Positions 44,838 to 51,348 of a DNA stretch of 60,695 nucleotides are shown in pieces. Position numbers and translations under genes: made by a program. Source of the stretch: a virus; IMG/VR virus record IMGVR_UViG_3300046000_006303, positions 1 to 60,695 of that record; one strand, written 5' to 3'. How positions within the stretch are numbered: the first letter of the stretch is position 1; each line of letters begins with the position of its first letter. Below the pieces are notes generated by a model. The model was not told the DNA's origin and made no database searches. It saw only the letters and a list, made by a program, of their open reading frames with translations.

Positions 44838-45433
44838 ACTAATCCTGTTGAGCCAAATCCGTTATCTCCTCTTTCTTTATCAGTAACTTTTTCTCTTTGG
44901 TCTAAGTGAACCCATCCCCCATTTACAACAGGACATAATACCGCTTGACCAAATTTCATTCCTTTGTGGATGGTTACTGGATGATTATTGGTATTAAAAA
45001 TAATTCCTTTAACTTCTCCGGTATAACCATTATCAACAGTACCGGGAGAATTTAAAACCATAAGACCTTGATTGATTGCCAAACCACTTTTAGTTCTAAC
45101 TTGAATTTCATATCCATCTTTAATATCAAAGGATAGTCCACTAGGGACTAACGCTCTACCAAAAGCCTCTATGATAACATCTTCAACAGAATGTAAGTCA
45201 AACCCTGAATCACTATCGTAATTATACTTAGGTGTTATTGCGTCGGGATGAATTTTAACAAAACCTAATGGTAATCTTGTTCTTGAATTTAACATATCAT
45301 CTTCAAGTTGTTTTAAATCCAAACCAAATTCACTCATTATCTCGTCATAACTCAAATCATCCAAATCAATATTTGCCAATTTTTTTAATTCTTCGGCTTT
45401 GTTTTTTAAGAAATCTAAATCTTCGCTAAACAT
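44834..45433 (-). CDS. dut: dUTP diphosphatase
   Basis: 199 residues. All five motifs of trimeric dUTPases are visible: DSGFDLH (75-81), RTKSGLA (113-119), GTVDNGYTGE (131-140), GQAVL (162-166) and ERGDNGFGSTG (187-197). The enzyme turns dUTP into dUMP and keeps uracil out of DNA. Motif 2 has TK before SG where most have R-S/P-R-S-G. The first 55 residues are an extra helical extension of unknown use. Its ATG overlaps the stop of the exonuclease (TAATG). Confidence 0.94.
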   Translation of the reverse strand: MFSEDLDFLKNKAEELKKLANIDLDDLSYDEIMSEFGLDLKQLEDDMLNSRTRLPLGFVKIHPDAITPKYNYDSDSGFDLHSVEDVIIEAFGRALVPSGLSFDIKDGYEIQVRTKSGLAINQGLMVLNSPGTVDNGYTGEVKGIIFNTNNHPVTIHKGMKFGQAVLCPVVNGGWVHLDQREKVTDKERGDNGFGSTGLV

Positions 45434-46134
45434 TATTCTAATTCTTTTAATTTTTTTATTATGTCTATCAAGACTAACACGTCTCTTTCGCAGTAAGCGG
45501 TGATTTCAGGTAACATATTTTTATTCCAATATGCGTCGTGAACTTTGTCTCCGGTAACATCACCTTCTTTTGGAGATGGAACGTCCATACAAGAACACAT
45601 TAAGTCCAATGAACCAATTGCGGTGTAAGCCCCGTATTGCCAAATCTCTTTGGTATCAATAGCTTTGATTTCCCACGGCTTAGTATCGTATGACGGTAAG
45701 ATTGATGATGGCATCAATCCATTAATTATCATTCTTTTTGCCAACATTGGAATGTCAAAATTCTTAAGGTTATGACCACATAGATAAAAATCTAACTTAC
45801 CACAACGATTAAGTAATGTTTGACAGTCTTTTAATAATGCTCTTTCATCGTCGCCTGAGAATGATTGTTTTTTAATCTCACCGTTGTCCATAACAAAGGC
45901 AACACTAACACAAACAATTTTTGCAAACTCAGGAACTAACGCTGCTCTTTTTTCAAAAACTTTATCAGCAGAAAATCCGGCATCTTCTGGAAATCTCTTT
46001 TGAAACCAATCAAAATACTTTTCAAATTGTTTTGCCACATTAGGATTGTTAACTTTACACTCGGTATAGTTTTTACATCCACCAACAGTTTCTATATCAA
46101 GAAACAATATTTTGGTTAAAGGTATTTTTATCAT
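45433..46134 (-). CDS. DEDDy 3'-5' exonuclease
   Basis: 233 residues. Exo I is LFLDIETVGG (about 10-19), Exo II CGHNLKNFDIPMLAKRM, and Exo III YCERDVLVLIDI (Tyr214, Asp218), the DEDDy form. The overall pattern matches predicted PolB-type 3'-5' exonucleases that stand alone without a polymerase domain. A likely role is DNA repair or nucleotide recycling during replication. It is coupled to dut by TAATG. Confidence 0.86.
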   Translation of the reverse strand: MIKIPLTKILFLDIETVGGCKNYTECKVNNPNVAKQFEKYFDWFQKRFPEDAGFSADKVFEKRAALVPEFAKIVCVSVAFVMDNGEIKKQSFSGDDERALLKDCQTLLNRCGKLDFYLCGHNLKNFDIPMLAKRMIINGLMPSSILPSYDTKPWEIKAIDTKEIWQYGAYTAIGSLDLMCSCMDVPSPKEGDVTGDKVHDAYWNKNMLPEITAYCERDVLVLIDIIKKLKELE

Positions 46135-46144
46135 TTGTTATGTT

Positions 46145-47407
46145 TTATTTAATTAAACTTTTATAAAATTCTGCTCTTGTAACCGTAACCTTATTAAGGT
46201 CATATTTGTCTTTTACGGTATTATATAATCGTTCACCTAATTCAGTTATCATTTCAGGGTTTTGAACTAATTTTTTAATTGATTTGGACCAATCACTATG
46301 GTTTCTTGATTCAGGTATTAAAATTGCGTTACCATTATCGTTAAACTCACCATTTTTTAAACAATGAACTAAATCGATGGTGTATGGTCCAATCTCTGAT
46401 GCGATTAACGCTTTCTTATAGAACCCTGCCTCAATTACTTTTAATTGTGATTTCATTCTATTAAAGATATGATTTTTAATTGGTGCCAAAGATATATCAA
46501 ATTTTGAATAATTCATAGCATAAGAACTAACAGGTTTTGTCCAAACTCTAACGTATGGTAATTCTTTATCTGAAATATATTCACCTTCTTTAAATTCCTT
46601 TAAAAATTTAATATAATTTTCGTCTAAAGTTTTATAGTTATTTGTAAAAATTCCTTCATAATTAACCCATACAGTTTCGTGTGGAAGAATATCTCTCTTC
46701 TTTTGTTCTCCGGTAGTTGGATTAATTTCCGTTACAGAACCTCTTGTATCAAACCCACAAATTACATATTGTAATTTATCGTTAATCTCATAATTTTTTT
46801 GAACAAACGAATCTAATAAATTTAAATCGTGTAAGTGAGATGAACCTCCTAACCATCCTATTCTAATTTTATCAGACGGAGGTGTTGGTTGATTAAATTG
46901 TGGCTCTTTAGGGTCAATAGCGTTTGGTAATACCAATACGTTTTTATTAATCTTACGAATTTCATTTGCAAAAATATCTGTAGTGGTAGTTACCCAATCA
47001 GCTTCTTTTAAATTTGCAACAATTTTTTCGTGAATTTTGTTTTGAACAATAATACTATGTATTGGGTGGTCAACCGTAGGTAACCAATAATCATCAATAT
47101 CAATAACAACCACTTTACCAATTGATTTTAGATATTTAACTATTGCGGGTGTTTGGTCATAGTGACTACCGATATTTCTGTGTACATGAATAATTTGATA
47201 TTTATCCCAATATTTCATGTCGTTTATTCTTGGTTCGTAATCGATATCTACGTGGAAGTCATCCGGATATAAGTTTTGTAAAAAAATGTGAGGGTCAATT
47301 GACCTAAATTTACCTGTTGGTTAACCAACGCCCGTACGGTCAGATGGCAGTACAAGTACGCTAATCTTTTCTTGACCGTTAGGGCGTTGAAGTGAGTTTT
47401 GTGACAT
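46145..47407 (-). CDS. GT4-like glycosyltransferase with an in-frame TAA at codon 29 (candidate translational bypass)
   Basis: The obvious start, ATG 47218 (357 residues), is not the natural one: the frame stays open upstream and encodes KFRSIDPHIFLQNLYPDDF, then HVDIDYEPRIND. Beyond a single TAA at 47321-47323 the same frame continues to ATG 47407 with ISVLVLPSDRTGVG, a typical first strand and Gly loop of GT-B enzymes. So the full gene is about 420 codons interrupted once. Joining TGVG to KFRS by leaving out 12 bases restores a sensible enzyme. Later motifs are IRIGWLGGSSHLHDL and FDISLAPIKNHIFNRMKSQL followed by KVIEAG, as in GT4-like enzymes. The first 28 codons are unusually rich in G and C (about half) and use CTG, CGC and ACG, unlike the rest. 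The endonuclease gene overlaps the first codons. Alternatives: a nonsense mutation, readthrough, or use of the internal ATG. Confidence 0.75.
47312..47329 (-). promoter_or_regulatory. Bypass-like element: GGT, stop TAA, CCA ACA, GGT
   Basis: On the minus strand the codons read GGT TAA CCA ACA GGT AAA. The GGT before the stop and the GGT after it are identical, as needed for peptidyl-tRNA take-off and landing. GTTGG-TTAA-CCAAC (47316-47329) can form a 5-bp hairpin whose loop holds the stop. T4 gene 60 has the same parts: matching Gly codons, a stop right after take-off and a hairpin. Function here is inferred. Confidence 0.55.
47326..47389 (-). promoter_or_regulatory. Long-range stem directly 5' of the in-frame stop
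   Basis: The message arms CAACGCCCTAACGGTCA (47373-47389) and TGACCGTACGGGCGTTG (47326-47342) pair over 15 of 17 positions with a 2-base internal loop. The 3' arm ends at the first base of the GGT before the stop. Both arms are coding, so this is strong structure kept inside a gene. Confidence 0.7.
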
Positions 47408-48293
47408 AGTTTTCTATTATGAGTTCTATCAATTTATTGTTGAGTTTAAGGTCTCCCTCCCACACAACTTCTAAATTATAACCATAACTTTTAATTAAGT
47501 CAATTTTCTTTTTATCATAATCCCATAATTCCCAAGCAAACTTACTCTTTTTTTTATTAAAAAAATCTGATTCGTATTTTTTAGGATTACAATGCCAATA
47601 ATCCCCAAAATATTCTATAATTAAATTTAATGATGGAATATACACATCACAAATCTTACTATCAACACGATATGAATGAATTAATTTGTAACCTAGTTGT
47701 TTTATTTCTTTAACAATTTCTTTTTCTCTTTTTGAGACTATTACAGATTTAATTTTACCACTTCTTTGTGTTTGTTTCATTTGTTCTGAAATAACTTTTC
47801 TATCTAAAATACCATTGTCCCAATTTGACCTCATAATATCTCTACTCATTTGACGATATTTTTCTTGTTTCATATGGTTTTGGTTTCCGGTGTATTGACC
47901 TGTTTTACTTTTAGATATTTTTTTAAGACTTTCTTTAGTATGTGTTTTACCAAAAAAAGGATTACCCTTACCAACTTGTAACTTTAATGAACAGGGTTTA
48001 CATAATGAAGTTCCTTTTAATTTATTAAAATGGTTTCTACAAGCAATTACCTTATCTTTTGAGATTGTTTTAATATCTTTATCACAGTTTGGACATTTAC
48101 GGATTACATAATATTTTTTACTATCCTTTTTAATATCTAAAGAAGAACATCTATCCCTTTTTCTTACAAGATTATGTTTATTTAATACTTTAAGAATTGT
48201 AGGTTTTGATAACCCAATAATTTTAACAATTTCTAAACTACTTTTCCCCCTTTTATATTCAAAGATAATTTTTTTTTCAGTATTGATATCCAT
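47379..48293 (-). CDS. Homing endonuclease, EDxHD/Vsr-like with NUMOD-type motifs
   Basis: 304 residues. An N-terminal helix-turn-helix (about 14-45, SLEIVKIIGLSKPTILKVL) is followed by a Cys-rich zinc-ribbon-like part (CPNC at 67-70, CKPC at 98-101) and a NUMOD3-like motif (GKGNPFFGKTHTKESLKKIS). The C-terminal nuclease (about 185-285) has CDVYIPSLNLIIEYFGDYWH, with Asp216, Glu227, Asp231 and His234 in the arrangement of EDxHD (Vsr-related) homing enzymes. It is a free-standing mobile gene inserted upstream of the glycosyltransferase, whose start it overlaps by 29 bases. A box lies before its ATG and the terminator of the upstream gene precedes that. Confidence 0.87.
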   Translation of the reverse strand: MDINTEKKIIFEYKRGKSSLEIVKIIGLSKPTILKVLNKHNLVRKRDRCSSLDIKKDSKKYYVIRKCPNCDKDIKTISKDKVIACRNHFNKLKGTSLCKPCSLKLQVGKGNPFFGKTHTKESLKKISKSKTGQYTGNQNHMKQEKYRQMSRDIMRSNWDNGILDRKVISEQMKQTQRSGKIKSVIVSKREKEIVKEIKQLGYKLIHSYRVDSKICDVYIPSLNLIIEYFGDYWHCNPKKYESDFFNKKKSKFAWELWDYDKKKIDLIKSYGYNLEVVWEGDLKLNNKLIELIIENYVTKLTSTP

Positions 48294-48308
48294 AACTTAA
48301 TCTTTATA

Positions 48309-48316
48309 GATAAATA
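48309..48316 (-). promoter_or_regulatory. TATTTATC box (minus strand), candidate late promoter
   Basis: Minus strand reads TATTTATC 15 bases before the endonuclease ATG, so the mobile gene appears to use the phage's own box. Confidence 0.4.
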
Positions 48317-48351
48317 TACCGGTTTAATCAAAAGGAAAGTTTTTAAGAAAT

Positions 48352-48386
48352 AAAAAACCCCTTAAGTTTCCTTAGGGGGTTTTAAT
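48352..48386 (-). terminator. Rho-independent terminator
   Basis: Arms AACCCCTTAAG / CTTAGGGGGTT (11 bp with one G-U), loop TTTC, with a T-rich flank on the minus strand. It ends the gene at 48405-48998 and separates it from the endonuclease gene. Confidence 0.87.
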
Positions 48387-48404
48387 TTTTAGAGTAAATA
48401 AAGT

Positions 48405-48998
48405 TTAAGACATTTTTTTTATCTTAGTAACTTTACCCTCAAACACATGTTTTCCCACTTTAAAAGAAAACACTTCATTTGATTTTTGTGTGGATTCGGC
48501 TAAAATACCATTTTCTTGTAAAACCTCCTCAACAACTTCTTTCAACATGTCTCTTAATTGTTTGTTATTAAAATTAGGTTGAGGTTGTGATTGTTCTTGA
48601 AGTTTTTGTTTTGGTTGGTTGATTTGATTACCTCTAGCATCTGTATTCATTAATCTTGCTGCTTTGTCAATTAAATCATTAGACAATGTTGGACCTCCCA
48701 TACCAGCAGGTTGTGAAATAGGGTGCTCAATCATTAATCGTTTAATTTCGTCAGGTAATTTTGAAGCCATAACTCTATCTTGAGTCATTGGTTGATTAAC
48801 TTGTTGTACCGGTACAGACGCTTCTTGTAACATATCTTGAGGTAAATTGTATGTTGCTGGAGGTGCGTTATAAGTTGCGACTTCAGGTGTGTTATATGAA
48901 TCCATAGATGGCATACCACCTCTTGGTGTTTGATTATGTTTTTCCATAATTTGTTTGGAAATCATAAGTTTTTGAATTAAATCATTTTCGTTTGTCAT
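48405..48998 (-). CDS. Hypothetical virion-like protein
   Basis: 197 residues. The N-terminal 85 residues are Gln/Pro/Asn-rich and probably disordered (YNTPEVATYNAPPATYNLP). A helical middle (DEIKRLMIEHPIS, LIDKAARLMNTDARGN) leads to an amphipathic helix (LRDMLKEVVEEVLQENGILAES) and a small beta-rich end with VFSFKVGKHVFEGKVTKI. The EVLQE and ILAES parts could be protease sites. It is the last gene of a minus-strand structural-type group and is followed by a strong terminator. No family recognised. Confidence 0.68.
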   Translation of the reverse strand: MTNENDLIQKLMISKQIMEKHNQTPRGGMPSMDSYNTPEVATYNAPPATYNLPQDMLQEASVPVQQVNQPMTQDRVMASKLPDEIKRLMIEHPISQPAGMGGPTLSNDLIDKAARLMNTDARGNQINQPKQKLQEQSQPQPNFNNKQLRDMLKEVVEEVLQENGILAESTQKSNEVFSFKVGKHVFEGKVTKIKKMS

Positions 48999-48999
48999 A

Positions 49000-49683
49000 T
49001 TATTTTTTAATTAAACTTTGAGATTGTTTTATTAGTTCTGAAACTTTTGGTCTTAAATCATTCTTTTCTTGATTGGATAAATTTCTACGAATTTTATCTT
49101 CAATTCCGGAATAGATTCTTTTATATGATTCAGCGGCTTTTGATAAATCAACCCCTTCTAACGAATCAACACCATCTTTTTCTATAATACTATTAATCAT
49201 ATCATTAACGGTAGTAATGATTACATCGTTAATTACATCATTAACAGCAACTTCAGTTTCTGTCTCAGGTGCCGGTGTTTCCGGTGTTTGTGGTGTGACT
49301 TCAGAAAAATCAGCGTTAATAATAACACGATTCATGCTTTTATCCCCATTAGGATTATAGTTTGGTTTTGCCTCGTTAAATGTTTCTCCTGTTGGTTTGA
49401 AAGAAAATATTTTATCGGCTCTGAAAAGTCTCCATCCTGGTAATGGTTGTTCACCTAAATACGCAGTGTGAGATGCTCCTTGAGAGTCCCATGCTCTTAC
49501 AACAGGGTTATCCGCTTTTGAATAACCAAAACAAACGGGTTCAATTAAACGTAATCCTCTACCACCTGGTTCATCACCATCATAGTAAATTATAATCTTA
49601 TCTCGTTTTTTTATAGCGTCGACTATTGAGTCAACAGACGCTATTTCTAAAATAAGTGATTTAAATGTGTTGTAAAGTTTCAT
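49000..49683 (-). CDS. WYL-like domain protein with targeting-type leader
   Basis: 227 residues. The leader MKLYNTFKSLILEIA closely resembles T4 internal-protein leaders (start MKTYQEFIAEA) with a cut after Glu13. Residues about 18-95 look WYL-like: KIIIYYDGDEPGGRGLRLIE, then PVCFGYSKADNPVVRAWDSQ and LPGWRLFRADKIFSF. WYL domains bind nucleic acid or nucleotides in bacterial regulators. The C-terminal half is helical and partly disordered, rich in Pro and Glu, then Asn/Asp. I infer a packaged protein that could act early in infection. WYL call needs a profile check. Confidence 0.66.
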   Translation of the reverse strand: MKLYNTFKSLILEIASVDSIVDAIKKRDKIIIYYDGDEPGGRGLRLIEPVCFGYSKADNPVVRAWDSQGASHTAYLGEQPLPGWRLFRADKIFSFKPTGETFNEAKPNYNPNGDKSMNRVIINADFSEVTPQTPETPAPETETEVAVNDVINDVIITTVNDMINSIIEKDGVDSLEGVDLSKAAESYKRIYSGIEDKIRRNLSNQEKNDLRPKVSELIKQSQSLIKK

Positions 49684-49976
49684 TATGCACTAGGTGTTGT
49701 GTATGGTGCTACTTCTTTGTATTTGTTAATTACGATTTCAGATTTTCTTTCCATAATGTCTTGGATTGCTCCAGCGCCTTGATTATAAACATCTAAAAAT
49801 CCTCCTGTACCTTTACCCATATCATCTCCATCGGCTAAAGCGTCAGGATTAACAGATGAGTATTGATTGGTGATTTTAAAGTCATTTTTAGGAAATAACA
49901 TTTGTCTTTGCATATCCGCAACTGCTGATAATTCATTTTCAGGTTGTGCGAAATCTAATGGTTCTAAATTTGCCAT
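49683..49976 (-). CDS. Small structural-type protein
   Basis: 97 residues. It begins MANLEPLDFAQPENELSAVA, has a middle NQYSSVNPDALADGDDMGKG and a C-terminal helix EIVINKYKEVAPY. It is soluble and has no signal or enzyme motif. TAATG-like overlap with the WYL-like gene and one-base gap to the upstream gene show co-translation. Role unknown; the neighbours suggest a virion or assembly function. Confidence 0.65.
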   Translation of the reverse strand: MANLEPLDFAQPENELSAVADMQRQMLFPKNDFKITNQYSSVNPDALADGDDMGKGTGGFLDVYNQGAGAIQDIMERKSEIVINKYKEVAPYTTPSA

Positions 49977-49977
49977 G

Positions 49978-50448
49978 TTAAATTATTTTTTTTATTAGTT
50001 CGTTTATTCTTTTTAAATTTTCGGTAATATCTCTATTAATATCTCCGACAGTTGAATTATGGTTTTTACTTGACCTATTCATATTGTTTAAATTATCTTT
50101 TGTGTGTGTTTGTATAAATTGATTTGGTAACACTTCAGCTTTTGCTTTCTTACCGAGATAAACATTGTCTCTCATCCCCCCTAAAGTATCGTTAACCCAA
50201 TTCTTAACATAATGACCACCGTTTAAGATAAATGGTAAATCGTTCTCAAGTCCATTAAAATTATCAAACCAATTTTTTATTCGTTTTAATTGTTGGTAAG
50301 TAACCTCACGACTATCTCTTAATTCTTGATTTCTTTTGTGACCTTCAATTGTTGTGTCATCCGTATTTGCGGAATCAAAACATTGTTGTAAATATTCTAC
50401 AACATCTTCAGGTAATTGAACCGTATTTCCGTATAAATCTTTATTCAT
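49978..50448 (-). CDS. Hypothetical helical protein
   Basis: 156 residues, mostly helical. Landmarks are LPEDVVEYLQQCFDSANTDD, REVTYQQLKRIKNWFDNFNG and FILNGGHYVKNWVNDTLGG, with a charged C-terminal helix (INRDITENLKRINELIKKII). No motif I recognise. It overlaps the upstream gene by 8 bases. The compact operon of five minus-strand genes (48405-51298) suggests related functions. Confidence 0.66.
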   Translation of the reverse strand: MNKDLYGNTVQLPEDVVEYLQQCFDSANTDDTTIEGHKRNQELRDSREVTYQQLKRIKNWFDNFNGLENDLPFILNGGHYVKNWVNDTLGGMRDNVYLGKKAKAEVLPNQFIQTHTKDNLNNMNRSSKNHNSTVGDINRDITENLKRINELIKKII

Positions 50449-51298
50449 TAGATTTCAAAGCTTTTATTAACATATTAATACTAATTCCTTCTTTATCAGC
50501 AATTTTTTTAATTGATTCAATATTTTTTAACAATATTTTACTAACACCTTTATTTTTAATAACATCAGAATTTCCAAAAGACTTTTTAACAACATCAGAT
50601 GATTTAGATTTTTTGGTTAACATATCTTCAACCATTTTAATCATTTTTTGTTTTTGTTGTTCTTCAATACTATCTTTTTCAGATAATCTCTGTCTTAACT
50701 CACCATTTTCAATTTCTTCTTTTGGTAACTTACCAAATTGTTTTGCTCGTTCAATAGCATTTTCAACTCCCATTTCTTCAAGAGTTTTAACGGTGTCGTC
50801 AAAATCCATATCTTTTGTTTCCTCATATCCGAATGCTTCAGAATAATCCACTTCATTTATAACCTCATCAGACTTTTCTTCGCTCTCACCATAATAAACT
50901 CTATAACCTCTAGTTACAGGGTCATTCGTAATTCTTGCCATTGCAACAGTTTGGTCGGTAGTTTTATGAGGTGTTAATGTTTGGTTAAGAAATGGTATTT
51001 TTGAACTTAACATACTACCATCAGAATCAACTAATTCATCAATTTCTTTTTTAGGTTTAATACTTTTTAACTTTTTGGTTAATGCGTTTTTGGAAACTTT
51101 TGTTTTAGATTTTAAAACATTCCCAACAATATTTTTAACTTTTTTAGAATCTTTTTTATCAAAGTCAATTCTCTCATCATTCTGTCTAGATTCAGTTAAA
51201 GTATCCGCAATAGAATAATATAAGGAGATTTTGTCTGTTCTCTCTTTCAAAAAGAAGTAATAATTATTACTATAGTACTCTGTATTAAAATTTATCAT
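50441..51298 (-). CDS. Hypothetical charged protein, first of the minus-strand group
   Basis: 285 residues, strongly charged. An N-terminal aromatic part (MINFNTEYYSNNYYFFLKER) and the TLTESRQND segment precede Lys-rich helices (KKVKNIVGNVLKSKTKVSKN). The middle has MARITNDPVTRGYRVYYGES, and the C-terminal region is helical with repeated Lys/Ser. No family recognised. It starts 50 bases from the divergent fibre-like gene, and each has its own box on its own sense strand. Confidence 0.66.
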   Translation of the reverse strand: MINFNTEYYSNNYYFFLKERTDKISLYYSIADTLTESRQNDERIDFDKKDSKKVKNIVGNVLKSKTKVSKNALTKKLKSIKPKKEIDELVDSDGSMLSSKIPFLNQTLTPHKTTDQTVAMARITNDPVTRGYRVYYGESEEKSDEVINEVDYSEAFGYEETKDMDFDDTVKTLEEMGVENAIERAKQFGKLPKEEIENGELRQRLSEKDSIEEQQKQKMIKMVEDMLTKKSKSSDVVKKSFGNSDVIKNKGVSKILLKNIESIKKIADKEGISINMLIKALKSNE

Positions 51299-51310
51299 AT
51301 AACTTTTTCA

Positions 51311-51318
51311 TATAAATA
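51311..51318 (-). promoter_or_regulatory. TATTTATA box (minus strand), half of a divergent pair
   Basis: Minus strand reads GTATTTATATGAAAA with TATTTATA 12 bases before the ATG at 51298. Together with the plus-strand box it forms an inverted repeat. Confidence 0.5.
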
Positions 51319-51331
51319 CTTCGTTTTAATG

Positions 51332-51339
51332 TATTTATC
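51332..51339 (+). promoter_or_regulatory. TATTTATC box (plus strand), half of a divergent pair
   Basis: Plus strand reads GTATTTATC 9 bases before the ATG at 51349. Having the same-orientation box for each gene of a divergent pair supports it as a directional signal. Confidence 0.5.
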
Positions 51340-51348
51340 ATAAAAAAG

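Noticed and set aside
47219-48293. Group I or II intron splitting the glycosyltransferase around the endonuclease
   Set aside because: The gene's frame is continuous from 47407 to 46145 with only one stop, so no large insert lies inside it; the endonuclease is outside (upstream) and overlaps the start. No intron core was seen.
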